Below are positions 10,701 through 29,973 of a stretch of 64,000 bases of DNA, in pieces. Source of the stretch: Alligator mississippiensis (lineage: Eukaryota; Chordata; Crocodylia; Alligatoridae). The translations under genes and the position numbers were made by a program. The stretch's first letter is position 1; the number at the start of each line of letters is the position of its first letter. The stretch covers positions 22,482,001-22,546,000 of the forward strand of contig NC_081831.1 of assembly GCF_030867095.1 (NCBI RefSeq), written 5' to 3'. Below the pieces are notes generated by a model, which was not told the origin of the DNA, did not search any database, and saw only the letters and a list, made by a program, of their open reading frames with translations.

Positions 10701-12370
10701 CCCTAGACCGGCACCAGTAGGTGGTGATAGCAGCTCATAGCCACATCCAGCCCCCATCCCCACTTTGCTGCTGGAGGAAACTGAGGCACAAGGGGGTGGG
10801 AGAGTCAGTATCAAAGCAGGACACCAGCTGTTCCCTGCCAGAGCCTGGGCCCCACAGGAGCCCTGAGGCCCCCTTTGCAGGGGGGCGGGAAACTGAGACA
10901 TGATGCAGCTGAGAGCCTGTGGTGATGGAGCCTTGTCTGGCAGACGCTGCTGGGGGACACGGTGCAGACTGACCTGCCCGGCTTCCGTGACACCGTCTGG
11001 GCCGCAATCAAGGAACACTACAAGTCTGAGGTCAGTGCCGGGGAGCAGAGCTCTGGATGCCTGGGTTTCCCCCTAGGGGTGGGCAGGGGTGTATGGATGG
11101 AGCCCTGGATGCCTGGCTTCTTTCCCCTGGGTGGGGAGGGGCAACAGGACAGACCTCTAGACACCTGGGTTCTCCCCTGGGTTGGCTGTCTCTCCTTCCC
11201 ATGGTGGGAGGTGCTGGGAGCCCAGATGCCTGGTTCCATCCCCATGGTGGGGGAGGGCATGGAGGGAGCACTGATGTCTGGGTGCTGTGCCAATGCCTCC
11301 TTCTGCCCCAGGGCCCAGCTGAGGTGGCGCCTGAGCCCCCCACAGCTGAACCCCTGGAGCCAGTGCCTGAAGATGAGGAGGAGGAAGAGGAAGATGAAGA
11401 TGATGATGAGGGAGGCTCGGAGGATGAGCCCACGGTATACACTAGGATTCCCCACCCCCAACTTGTCTGCTCCCCCAGGGGACAATGGGAAGGTGCTGGA
11501 GGACTGCAGGGGTATCCCCTGGGCTGATTTTCCCCCCCCCCCCCCTTGCTTCTCCTGCCCCCAGGTGGCCCCTGCTAAGCCCCCCTCACAGGAGAGCGAG
11601 GAGGAAAAGATGCCGCCCTATGACGCTGCCACCCAGGCTCTAATTGACGGTAGGGAAGGGGCATGTCCCACCCTGGACATCAGAGACAGGCCCGGAAGGG
11701 TCTGCCCTCTGTATGTGTCCTCCCAGGTCCTCCCACAGCTGGTCTCGCATGTGTCCCTCCCACATGCCACACATGGGAGCCCCCAAGGGTCAGCAGTCGG
11801 ACATGTCTGCACTCACCAGCACAGTGGCACCAATACTGATGGGCTACAAGCCAGTGGGGGTTGAGCTGGGAGTAAAAGGGCTCGGGGAGGGAGTTGAGAG
11901 CCCAGATGCCTGGGTTTTCCCCTGGTTCTGGGGGCCTGGACACCTGGGTCCCCTCTCTGCAGAGGGGCAGAGGCCTGGGGTATCTGTTGGGGCAGGCAGT
12001 GAATCCCCAAGGCAGTGAGCAAAGTGTGGGAGTTGCCAAGGCTCTTGGATTTGCTCTCTCCTCTCAGGCTGAATGCTGGAACCTGAAGCGGGGAGAGGGG
12101 GCAACTCCTCCCATCCTAGGCCTGCCACCCCTCCCCTCTCATCTCCTCCCACCTCCCTTTGCAGCTGCCCAGAAGGCGCGGGAGGAGTTTGAGGAAGCTG
12201 AGCGGTCCCTGAAGGAGATGGAAGAGTCCATCAGGTAGGAGGGCCAGGGCAGGAGCTGCTTTTGAGCTGGGGAGCTCTGATTCCTGGGTTGTTCACCTTC
12301 CTTGAGCAGGGGAGAAGCCCTGTGGGTTTCCAGGGTTCCTGGGTCCTATCTCCAGCCAGCTCATTCTTGC

Positions 12371-12402
<32 letters not shown>

Positions 12403-13698
12403 CCCCCCCTCACCTCTGTCATGGGCCCATGGCCTGTTCTGCCTCCCCCCCAAGAGGCCACAGGGATGGGTGCCAAGCCTGGGATAGCATGGGCTGACCC
12501 CCCCCACCCTCTTCTCGGCCTTCTAGGAACCTGGAGCAAGAGATCTCCTTTGACTTCGGCCCCCATGGGGAGTTCTCCTACCTCTACAGCCAGTGCTATG
12601 AGCTCAGCACTAGCGAGTAGGTGCTGGGTGAGGGTAGTGAGGGGCAATGGGAGGCCTGTGGGAGGGGCCTGGCTCAGTTGTCTTCATTTTTGCCAGGGGT
12701 CCAGACTCCTGGGTTCTAGGCCCAGCCTGGGGATTGGTGGGCGGGGAGGGGGATGAGAGTTTCAGGGAGAAAGGTGGGGGGTTAGAGCTGGGAGCCGACT
12801 CCTGGGTTCTTTCCTGATCTTGGGGAGAAGCTGACAAGCTACAGGTCCCCTGCAGCCTCTTTGGGGCCCATCCAGAGGGGAGGGGGCTCAGAAAACCTGC
12901 TGCCACAGCAGCGATGAAGCTTTAATGTTGGGGAGACTGGGCTTGTGAGCCCCCACAGGAGTGGGCTCGGGTCTCACTGCTTCTCCCCCATTGTCCCCTG
13001 ACAGATACATTTACCGGCTCTGTCCCTTTAAGAGAGTGTCCCAAAAGCCGAAACACGGAGGGTCTGAGACCAACCTAGGGTAAGAGCTGCCCCCCCCCCC
13101 TTTCTCCCTCCACCCTCTGGGGCTGTGCTGGCACCCCCCACGCCTGCCAATCCACCTTGTGCTGCTGGGGTCAGATGCTCCTGGAGAGGGGCTGATGCAG
13201 CCTGTGCACCCCACCCGCCATACCCACAGGACGTGGGGCTCCTGGGCTGGCACCGAGGACGACCGGTTCAGCGTCATGAAATATGAGCATGGGACGGGCT
13301 GCTGGCAGGGCCCTGCCCGCAGCACCATGGTGAGACCTGCCCCTGCCCCCCACCTGCCCCCACCCTGTTCGCAGCACTAGTGTGAGTGCCCCCCCTCCCT
13401 TCTCCTGCCACTGCTATGACTGCCCACCCCACCTCCAGGCTGGCATCCAGGGGCTGTGGGCAATTCCCTGCCCACCCCCATCAGGGCAGGGAGTTGCTCC
13501 CTGCTAGCCCTAGCAGGGCGGGGCTGTAGCCTGTGCCCCTGCTTCCCCTTACCACAGGTGAAGCTGTTGTGTGGGAAGGAGACGGTGGTGACAGCAGCCA
13601 CGGAGCCCAGCCGCTGCGAGTACATGCTGCACTTGGAAACCCCAGCCGCTTGCCAGGAGCCCCATGAAGTCCCCCCTGGTGACCATGACGAGCTCTGA
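7760..13698 (+). CDS. PRKCSH: Glucosidase II beta subunit (80K-H)
   Basis: Regulatory beta subunit of ER glucosidase II, which trims glucose from N-glycans. Sixteen coding exons: 7760-7847, 8141-8257, 8561-8656, 8963-9020, 9257-9374, 9663-9792, 10086-10170, 10265-10343, 10944-11030, 11312-11434, 11565-11649, 12165-12234, 12527-12616, 13005-13079, 13230-13329 and 13558-13698 (1542 nt, 513 aa). In order: signal peptide [16 protein letters not shown]; cysteine-rich LDLa-like pair ([14 protein letters not shown]; then [11 protein letters not shown]) at about residues 45-115; coiled coil about 120-200; EF-hand loops DSDSNG and [10 protein letters not shown] about 215-255; an acidic Glu/Asp run near 300; [13 protein letters not shown]; and a C-terminal MRH domain with YLYSQCYEL and GTGCWQGP. 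It ends in the ER-retention signal HDEL. The ATG chosen opens the signal peptide directly; a non-coding first exon probably lies near 7 kb. Confidence 0.96.
9380..9600 (+). repeat. Family A repeats (PRKCSH intron after exon 6)
   Basis: Three degenerate units of roughly 70 bp, each with TGCCTGGGTTCT, ACACCTGGGTCCT or ACATCTGGGTTCC followed by a pyrimidine run and CCCAGCTC or TCAGCTC. The same unit recurs throughout the window in both orientations. Confidence 0.75.
11040..11285 (+). repeat. Family A repeats (PRKCSH intron after exon 10)
   Basis: Five units of about 50-60 bp in tandem: GGATGCCTGGGTTTCC, GGATGCCTGGCTTC, GACACCTGGGTTCTCCC, AGATGCCTGGTTCC and a degraded fifth, TGATGTCTGGGTGC. Isolated copies follow at about 11895-11965, 12265-12350 and 12700-12830. 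Confidence 0.75.
12370..12402. repeat. (TC)n microsatellite
   Basis: Nearly pure TC dinucleotide run of 33 bases with one interruption, inside a PRKCSH intron about 125 bases before an exon. Confidence 0.9.
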
Positions 13699-14090
13699 GG
13701 TAGCACCTGCGGAGGGGGGGAGAGGCACTGCCTGCCTGCCTCAGTTTCCCCTGGGAACCCCCTGTTCCTCCCCCAGCAAGCTCTCAGGGTCTCTTCCCTC
13801 CCTACCCTGCAGGCCCATGGATCAGTGCCAGAAAAACCACAGAGGATGCTTCCCTTGCCAGGACCAAGGCTGTGCCCCCCCTCTCGCCGCCCCCCCCCCC
13901 CCCCGGAGTACCCTGCACAGCACCTGGCTGGACCTGTGGACAGATGGACAGACAGGACCTGCTTCAGTGCTTTTTGCACCCCTGCACTGATGCGTGGCGG
14001 GGCAGGGAGCAGTCTCCCCTTCATCCCAGGAGCTGCTGCTCCCAACTGAGCCAGGCGGGGTGGCTGGGGGTGGGAGGGAGCGTCTCACCC

Positions 14091-14096
14091 AATAAA
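14091..14096 (+). terminator. PRKCSH poly(A) signal
   Basis: AATAAA 393 bases after the PRKCSH stop codon, followed by a TG-rich stretch (tgtgtatgtgtgcatg) about 25 bases on, as expected for a downstream element. Confidence 0.85.
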
Positions 14097-14115
14097 GGAG
14101 CCATTCTTTCCACAG

Positions 14116-14890
14116 CCCTGTGTATGTGTGCATGCATGTGTTCGTGTGCGCACTAGGGCTGTGGGTCGGGAGTGAGAGGCACTGGCAGGGCTGGGGGGGT
14201 AGCCCCCCCATAGCTGCCAGCTGCCTGGGGGGGGGGGGGCACATCCCCTTTGTTGAACCCTTTCACCTGCTCCCTCTTATTTCCATGACAAAGTGTAGCC
14301 CCTTGGGAGGTGTGGTTTCCTGGCTCCCACCTGCCTCTGGGGGAGGGGTGGCCTCGCCTGCCCTAATCCGACCCTCCCTAGCTCAGCACCATCCCCCAGC
14401 TGGAAACCCCAGCTCGCAATGTGGGGGTAGGGCTGTATCCCAGACAGTCCCCACACAGGCAGTCTTTACACACACATCCACAAGCCCATCCCTCTATGTT
14501 TGCACACACAGGCCTTCACCCTGAGGGCCTCCCAGTCCCCCTCCCCCCACATGTTTCACTCCCAACCTGGGGGGCATCTTCTCCCCCTGCTTAGCCCCCC
14601 ACACATTCCCCCATTGGCACTCCCTCCAATTAAGGGGGTCTGAGCAGTGGCTGGTGTGACAGGGCCCTGATTGTGGCCCAGGGGATCGCGCTCCTTGCAC
14701 AGCAGAGGGAGGTCTTGAAATCCCTACACACGTGCATGCACCCTTGTGGACATCTGCGTAGCATCCACCGCAATGGGTCCCCAATCCTGGCCGGGGGGGG
14801 AGGGATCCTGATCCCAGCTTGGGGGTATCTGGGCATTCACCCAGACACCTCAGCTTCTGCCCCCTGCCAAATATTCCCGACCCAAGCCAT
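14116..14890. other. Spacer between the convergent PRKCSH and ELAVL3 3' ends
   Basis: GC-rich, no gene seen. One inverted family B copy lies at about 14160-14200. The rest is unique C-rich sequence with scattered ACACAC tracts. Confidence 0.5.
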
Positions 14891-15090
14891 TCCCCCCACC
14901 CTCAAAGGCGCGTCCCGAAATAACGTGGCCAGGACCCTTGGCAGCAAATTAAAAAATAGTTTCCTTTTTAACTTGCAAAGGCGCCGGGGCAGCGCCGCAC
15001 ACGGCTCCGCGCGGCAGGAGAATAAATAATGACGTTAACAATAAGTTAAAACTACAAGAAGCTAAAAAAGGTCCCATCCGTCCCCACCAC
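14890..15090 (-). promoter_or_regulatory. Candidate distal ELAVL3 3'UTR block with AU-rich element
   Basis: This is a 200-base patch of low GC in a very GC-rich setting. On the ELAVL3 sense (minus) strand it contains the class II AU-rich nonamer UUAUUUAUU (complement of 15021-15029) plus UUUUAAUUUG and GUUUUAACUUAUUG. ELAV proteins bind such elements, and mammalian ELAVL3 has a 3'UTR of several kilobases, which would reach here. Whether the transcript extends this far is an inference, because the stronger AATAAA lies at 16841-16846. Confidence 0.4.
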
Positions 15091-15639
15091 AATGCCCTCC
15101 GGGGGCCAGGCCTCAGCTGGCTCTTGCCCCCTGGAGTGGGGAGGAGTGGGGGGGGGGGTTTGTCCTTTTTTTGTTTTTGTGTTTTTTGGGGTTTTTTGTC
15201 CATGGGGGGGGGGGTCTTGCTCATTTTTCCCCGCAAACAGCAGCTCCCACGACGGCACGAACACAAGTGAAGCGACACGGCGAGAAACTCAGGAGAAGCC
15301 TGAGAACTAAGGCAGGAACCAAGGGAAATTGGAAACAAAAGCCAAAGATAGCGAGGAACTAGAGGCCTCGGTGTCCTTGTGACAGCGGCTGGCGGCATCC
15401 ATGGGGGGGCATCTCCCTGGCACGGGCTTGAGGGGCAGGTCAGGCCCATCCTGGCCCTGGGCACAGGGGCATCTCTGCTCCCACGGACAGACACGGCGGC
15501 AAACCAAAGGCGGAATCAACTCAAGGCAAAACCCACGGAGACGGCAGCAAATGCAAAGAAGGAAAAAGAAACACACAGCGGCTTGGGCAGGCAGTGGTGG
15601 AGCCGAGTGGGGGGCAGATGGGCTTGGGCTTGGGCATGT

Positions 15640-16018
15640 GCATGGGGTGGGGGTGGTCCTGGACACCTGGGTTCCATGTGCATGTGTGTTGGACACCCAG
15701 GTTCCTTGTGTGTGCACGTGTCCCAGACAGCTGGGTTCCGTGTGCGTGTGTATCAGATGCCAGGGTTCTGCGCACGCATGCGTTGTGTGTATGTGGACGC
15801 ATGCAGGTATTTATGGTTTATGTGTTCCTGGATGCCTGGGGGGAGCTGAGTGTGTGTACACGTTCATGCCTATGTGCATGCATCAGACTGTGTACTTGTG
15901 TGCATGTGGACAGATGTGTCCCATACTGGCTTGTGGTGGGGTCTGTATGCACATGTGTTCCATACTCCTGCGTTCTGCATGAGTCTTGGACAGCTGGGTT
16001 CCATGTGTGTGGGCTGCA

Positions 16019-16057
<39 letters not shown>

Positions 16058-16380
16058 ATGTGCACACGTTCTATACGCCTGTCTTCTGGGTGGATGTATG
16101 TGCATGTCTTGCACACATGGGTTCTCTGCATGTGTGCATGTCAATCTGCATGTCCATGTCCTGCATGCCTGCGTTCCATGGGTGTCAGATACTTTGGGGG
16201 GGGGGGCCCAGATGCCTGGGGCATGCGTGCGTGCGTGTGTGTGAGCTCTGGGTGTGGGTGTGAGTGTCCTGGGTTCTGGGTGTGTGTGTCCATGTGTGGC
16301 TCCTGGATGCCTGGGTTCTGGATAAGTATGTGTCCCCTTAGAGTGAGTGAGTGAGTGAGTGAGTGAGTGAGTGAGTGTGT
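15640..16380. repeat. Purine-pyrimidine GT/CA array with (TG)n and (GAGT)n cores
   Basis: A 740-base tract of alternating TGTGTGCATG-type sequence punctuated every 30-50 bases by family A-like cores such as GACACCTGGGTTCC, AGACAGCTGGGTTCC and GGATGCCTGGGTTC. It contains a pure (TG)n near 16022-16054 and a (GAGT)n run at 16341-16376. Long alternating stretches of this kind can form Z-DNA. It lies downstream of, or inside, the distal ELAVL3 3'UTR. Confidence 0.8.
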
Positions 16381-16589
16381 GTCCATCCCACAACCCCACT
16401 CCATCTCCCTCTCATTAGCTCCACCATCAAACTCCCACAGCCCCACACCCCTCCGCTCGCCAGAAGCAGCCAGCACTGCAGGGGGCAGACAAGGTTTGTG
16501 GGTATTGCCCCCAGTCCCAGACCCCAGTGCCAGCCAAGCTGCCTTGAACAGAAAAAAGGGGCAGTCTCTCATCGGTTAAAGGGGTGGGG

Positions 16590-16800
16590 GGGGGTTGTTT
16601 TTTTGTTTTTTTTGTTTTTGTTTGTTTTTGTGGATTTTTTTTCTGTTTTTGTCGAGAATCCCAGTAAAAAGCCCAGCAGGCGGGCAGGGGAGGGTTTTTT
16701 TTTTTTTTTCTCCTTTTTTATAAAAATAGAGGTTTTTTCCCTTTTTTTTTTTTTTGTCCCTTTTTTTTTTTTACATTTTTTTAAAACTGTGTTCAGCCTT
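16590..16800. repeat. T-rich homopolymer tracts in ELAVL3 3'UTR
   Basis: Clustered T runs with GTTTTTGTTTG-type interruptions. Read on the ELAVL3 sense strand they are A-rich (AAAAACAAAAACAAAA). They lie just 3' of the AATAAA at 16841-16846, so they could be downstream sequence or part of a longer 3'UTR. Confidence 0.6.
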
Positions 16801-16840
16801 TTTATTATTATTATTTGTTTCGTTAGTAGTTTTTGTCATC

Positions 16841-16846
16841 TTTATT
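16841..16846 (-). terminator. Candidate ELAVL3 poly(A) signal
   Basis: AATAAA on the minus strand in the context GAACAAATAAAGATGAC, 1666 bases downstream of the ELAVL3 stop codon. A second AATAAA lies at 16801-16806. Use of a more distal site near 14.9 kb cannot be excluded. Confidence 0.55.
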
Positions 16847-17886
16847 TGTTCGGCTGCAACGTGGCATTGAGGGAGGGGAGAGAGAGAGAGAGAGCGAGAG
16901 GAAGCTCTACCCTCCCTTTGGCAAAAATCACCCCTCTTGATTTTTTTAAAGGGAGGGGTCCCTTCCTCTCTCTCTCCCACCTCCTCACCCCCCCACCCCC
17001 AGTTTTTGGCCAGTACCACCCTTTGCCATGGGGCAAGGGGTAAGACCCCCAATGCCAGTCAGGAGGCTGGGGAAGGGTTCATGCCGCATGGCCAGCAGAG
17101 GGCGCTGGGCCCAGTTCAGAGGCCAGGACCAGCTCTACTAGCTCTAGGGCAGGCTGATGAGGGGGGGCAATGGAAGGCGGTGCCCCACCCCCCCCACCCC
17201 AAAGGAGTTCAGGGCCTGAAACTCAGGGACCAGAAGTACCCCTCCCCTGCTGCCCCAGTGGAGCCGATGTACCTGGGGCATGGAGAAGATATGCCCTGTT
17301 TTGCAACTGAGATGGAAAAATGGGTGGGGCGGAGCCACGCCCTGGCTCCACCCAGCCCAGCCCTGAACTTGGGGTTGAGCTGTGGGTGGAAGGTAGAAAG
17401 CATGCAGATCGTCCTCGGGGGGGGTGGACCAGCCACCGGCAGAGCACAATAGCGAGTAGAGGACGTGGCCTGCTTGCCGGGGGGTGGGACTTACACACCA
17501 AAAAGGGTGTATCTTAGCCCCATCCCCTAAACACACACAAGCAAGCACCTGCTGCCACCCCTTCCCCCCCAGCCTTGTAGCCTGGCCGATGAAGCCTGGT
17601 GTCCCCTCTGCCCCCCAACACATTCCAGTTTTGGCATTCCTGTGCCCCCCTCACCCCCCACCCCCGGTGTGGCAGTCCCCTCCACCTCTGGCCATTGAGG
17701 GGCAATTACCCTCACCTGGGACACCAAGTGGGGGGGGGGGGCGTGGAGAGGCGGGGAAGAACCAGAGAGAGGCTGCCTGGTGGGGGGGACACCCCTCCCA
17801 GAGATGCTTTGTGCATGTCCCTGCTCACATTGGCGGGCTGGGGCAAAGGTTGGGGGGGGGGGGGGCATTACTACAGCTGTCCCACT

Positions 17887-17901
17887 GTTGCCCGTAGCAA
17901 C
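17887..17901. promoter_or_regulatory. X-box-like inverted repeat in ELAVL3 3'UTR
   Basis: GTTGCC-CGT-AGCAAC fits the RFX X-box with a three-base spacer. Being inside a 3'UTR it may be fortuitous. Confidence 0.35.
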
Positions 17902-18511
17902 TGGTAACACAACAGCAGCACATGCCCCCTCACCCCTCCCACCCCACTGTTTCTCCATGAACCAACCCCTCCACACCCAAAATGGCAGCAACAGTGGAGC
18001 CCCCACAGCAAGGGTCGGGGGGGGGGGGCAGACTTCCACCAGTTTGGGGTGGTAGGGATGGGTATGGCAGGGTCTCCTGCCCTGGGTGGGGTGGGGTGGG
18101 GCGTTTCCTGGGGGGGGGGCAATATTGTACCTGCAGAGGGCACTACCTCCTGCCATCCAGCCCAGAAGGACTGGTTTGTCCTCCCACACATGGGGCTGTG
18201 GGCATCTCTCAAAGACCCCTGCTGGGGGAGGGATCACCAGTTTATTGCCCCCCTCCCCTGGCATTCAGGGAGAAATATCCAGCTAGCAGGAGGCACCACA
18301 CCCCCCACCCCACCTCCCAGTTGGGGAGAGGCTAGGGCAGGGGGTGACCCCCCAACCTGGGAGAGGGAAATAGCCAGGCAGCAGAGGGTGCCACCCTCCC
18401 AACCAGAGCAGGATGAGGAGGCTGCCTTGCCCTCTCCAAAGAGCTGGGGGGGGTGGGGGGCACTGCTCTGTTCCCCACTCCCTACTAGCGGGGTCATGGG
18501 GACAGTGGGGC

Positions 18512-26929
<8,418 letters not shown>

Positions 26930-27589
26930 GCTGAGCGCGGAGCCGGGTCCCCCCCGCTGCTGCCCGCGCTCCGGCTGCGGCTGCGGCTGCGGCGGCCCCG
27001 GGCGCGGCTCTGTGCGGAGCGGGGGGGCGGGGAGGGGGGTGGAGCCGGGGGGCGGGGGTGTCCGGGGGGGCCGCAGGGGCTGGAGCGGAGGGAACAAAGC
27101 GGGGGGGGCGGGTCCCGGTCTGTACTAGCGGCCCCCCCCGGCGCTGCAGCCCCCGCGCTGCTGCTGGATCCGGCCCCGCTGCCCCGCGCCCCCCAGCGCT
27201 CGCCTGTAGCGGGGACCCCTCCGGCACGGCTGCCCAATGGGATCGCGCCGCCCGCCCCCCCCACCCCCACCACGCGCGCGCAACCCACTCCCCACCCCCC
27301 CGGCACCGCTGGTGGCGCCCGCAGCCCGCCCCCCACCCCGGCAAGTGCCCCCCTCCCCCGCTCTATGGCACGCGCAGCTCTCCCTTCCCGTGGCACGCCC
27401 AGATGTGCCCCCCCGTGCCTAGATGTGCCTCCCCCGCCCCTCCGGGTTCCATCCGGGGTAGGCAGCACCCCCCCCCCCACACACACACACACACAAGCTG
27501 GTTGGGGCGGGGCTGGGGGGCGCGTCTCCGAACTGGGAGAGAAAGAGAGATATAAATAGAAGCGGGATATAAATAGCCAGGGAGGGAGA

Positions 27590-28710
27590 GACCCCCCAGA
27601 ACCCAGGCATCCTGGCTGCCCCCACCCCCTCCCCGCGGGCTGCAAGCCCCGGCCACTCCCCGCCGGGAGAACCCAGGCATCCTGGCACGGCGCAGCGGCA
27701 GGATCGGCCCCAGCTTGGAGTAAAGAAGGGGCAAGAGCCGGAAAGGGCTACCCCTCCCTGCCTCCCTGTTCGAGGGGAGCCCGGACGCCTGGGTTGTCTC
27801 CCCAGCTTGTGGAGGGGAGGGGAGCTGGCAACCCGAAAGCCTGGGTTCTTATTCTCAGCTCCTCCCCAGTTTATAGCCGTTCCCCACCCCAAAGCTGGGA
27901 AGGGAACCTATGCGTCCGGGTCCTCGACTCCAGCTCCCAGCCCCGCTGCCCCTCCTCCCCCACGATGGAGCTAGGGATGGAACCCAGGTGCCCCGACTCC
28001 CAGTGCCCCCCCCTCCCCGCCCCCCATTGCTTTAACTCCTGAAGCCCCGGCTTTAGAAAAAACCCAGGCATCCTGCTCCCTTCCCGGAGCCAGCGACGGA
28101 AACCCAGGCGTCCTGACACCGGCCCTCCTCACACACACACCCCGCACAGCCCCCAGAGGACCCAGGAGTCCGGGCTTCTCGCACTTCTCGCTGCCTGGCC
28201 CAGATAGGACCCAGGAGTCCGACTGCGAGCGGGGGGGAACAGGACTCTCCGGATCTCGCAGACACTTCTCGAAAGTTTCTGTCCCTCCGGAGCCCTCCAC
28301 CCCGGAGGCCAGGACGTCTGGGTTCTCTCCCCGGGGCCGGGGCCAAGACGCCTGGGTTCTTTGGGAAGGGAGTGGGAGCTGGTGGGATAGAGCGGGGGGC
28401 TGGGAGAAAACCCAGGCGTCCAGGATACCCCCCTCCCACTCTTCAATTGCGGGGAGAGCCCAGGCGTCCTAGCCCTAGGGCCCAGCCCCGTCCCACACTC
28501 GGGCCCCAGGCGTCCAGGCCACATTCAGCACCGCGGACAGCGCCGAGCAGAGCCTCGGTCCTCCAGGCACCAGGTGATGGGCTGCATTCCTCCCCCCGCC
28601 CTTGGGAACAGAACCCAGGCGTCCAAGCTCCCAGCCCCTCTCCTCTCTAGCCCCCAAACCTCCCCCAGAACAAGGAGTGAACCCAGGTGTCCGGGCTCCC
28701 AGGACTCCCC
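27590..28710 (-). repeat. Large family A array upstream of ELAVL3
   Basis: More than fifteen degenerate units of about 50-60 bp in 1.1 kb, nearly all with the AACCCAGGCGTCC/AACCCAGGCATCC core on the plus strand (for example near 27600, 27670, 28060, 28100, 28410, 28455, 28615 and 28680). Two or three copies near 27785 and 28350 are inverted. An RE1-like site sits inside this array. Confidence 0.85.
28524..28544 (+). promoter_or_regulatory. RE1/NRSE (REST-binding) element upstream of ELAVL3
   Basis: TTCAGCACC directly followed by GCGGACAGCGCC is a 21-base RE1 that differs from the canonical element only at the degenerate position after CACC. It lies 1.6 kb upstream of the ELAVL3 start codon. 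REST represses neuronal genes outside neurons through this element. ELAVL3 is pan-neuronal, so it is the likely target. Confidence 0.8.
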
Positions 28711-28749
28711 ACCGCCATATCTTGAGGGCAGGGCCAGGGGGACCACAGG

Positions 28750-29770
28750 CCACCGATTAGCCTGAGGCGGGGGAGGGGAGGCAGAGGCAGAGGCAAGAGA
28801 GAGCGTCCAAGAGCCTTATGGAGAGAACGCGCCTGTGGACCTTCCAGACCCCCTCAGCAAAGAACACAGGCATCCACCCCCCGCCTGGGGGTCTATTCCC
28901 CCCTCCCACCACTCGCAAAGGTCAATTGCCCCCACCTGTGCCCGTCTTGGTTTTCCCACTGGTGAAGCCACTCCCTGCACTGACTAGGGGGAAGCAGGAG
29001 CTGTGAGACTGCCCTTAGACCCGTGATGGCCTCCTGTCCCACACCAGTATCTTGGGCCCAGCCCAGTCACCCTTAACCTGCCTGGAGGTCATTCACAGAG
29101 GGGGTTTCAGTAAGCCCTTACAGGAGGAGGCTTAGCTGGGGGGAGGGCTCCTACACCCCATCCACCCCCTGCTACTGGGCTGCGATCAGAGACACGTGGA
29201 GAGAGGGGAGAGGGAAGAGGGGCAGCAGGAAGGGCTGCTCCTCAGAAGCCATGGGGGGGGGGGGGGTCAGCAGCCCCAGGCTGCAGCTGGAACAGTTGAG
29301 ACCTCCAGTGCAAGGCCTCATTGCCCCAAGGGAGAAACTGAGACAGGGAGCAGGGGGAGGGGCAACAGCCAGTCCCCAGCCCTTCAGGATAACCCCCTCG
29401 TCCAGCCCCCCCCCCCCCCCCCCCCAGCAGTAGACCTGGCCCCTCCTGCTGCTGCACCTGGTGCCCTCATTTCCACATCAAGGGTCCTATGCTGCCTTGG
29501 TGAGAGGGAAATGAACTGGTGCCACAGCAGGTGCCAGCACTGGGGCAGGTGGTGTCAGCAAAGCAGCAGCCCTTACCCAGCCTTCCTGTGCCCACAGCCT
29601 CGGGCAGTGGGGTAGGTGGCAGGTTCAGTACCCCAAGGCTGACCTGGATACCACCAGTGACCAGGGGGAGGGTGACCCACAGCCTGGCACCCCTCTGCAG
29701 GCCTGGCCGCTGCCCTGGTGCCCCCCTTGCCCCCCGGCAGGAAGATGCTGGCAGGCGGCAGGTAAAAGTA
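28750..29770. other. Intergenic gap between ELAVL3 promoter and ZNF653 3' end
   Basis: Mostly unique GC-rich sequence with long C and G runs (29257-29267 and 29407-29425). No exon or structured element recognised. Confidence 0.5.
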
Positions 29771-29775
29771 GTGTT

Positions 29776-29781
29776 GCTTTA
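29776..29781 (-). terminator. Candidate ZNF653 poly(A) signal
   Basis: ATTAAA on the minus strand, 193 bases beyond the ZNF653 stop. It is a common variant signal and the only good candidate nearby. Confidence 0.45.
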
Positions 29782-29973
29782 ATGGGCCAGGCCTGGCTGG
29801 TGCCAGGCTGTGCCCAGGCCGGAGGCCGCAGTCCTATGTGAGGGGAAGGCTGTAGCTGTCCCCAGCCCTGTCCCCTCAGCTGCTGGGGACTTGGGGTCAT
29901 CACATGTGGCCACAGTCCAGGTGGGGGGGTTGAGGGGGGCAATAAATAAGCTGTGGGAGGGGGCTGGGTGGGG

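Noticed and set aside
12611-12620. In-frame TAG at the end of PRKCSH exon 14 suggesting truncation
   Set aside because: Splicing at GA|GTAGGT removes it and joins to ATACATTTACC, restoring [10 protein letters not shown].
13864-13910. Possible assembly error at long C run
   Set aside because: The C runs are common across the window and none disrupts an exon model, so there is no evidence of error affecting genes, although exact run lengths may be unreliable.
15165-15230. Frame containing a phenylalanine-rich stretch near 15165-15230 as a membrane peptide gene
   Set aside because: It is a translation of T- and G-homopolymer runs with no start context or conservation signal.
16590-16800. Poly-T tracts as SINE or processed-gene tails
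   Set aside because: No body sequence or target duplication lies next to them; they fit ELAVL3 3'UTR or downstream sequence better.
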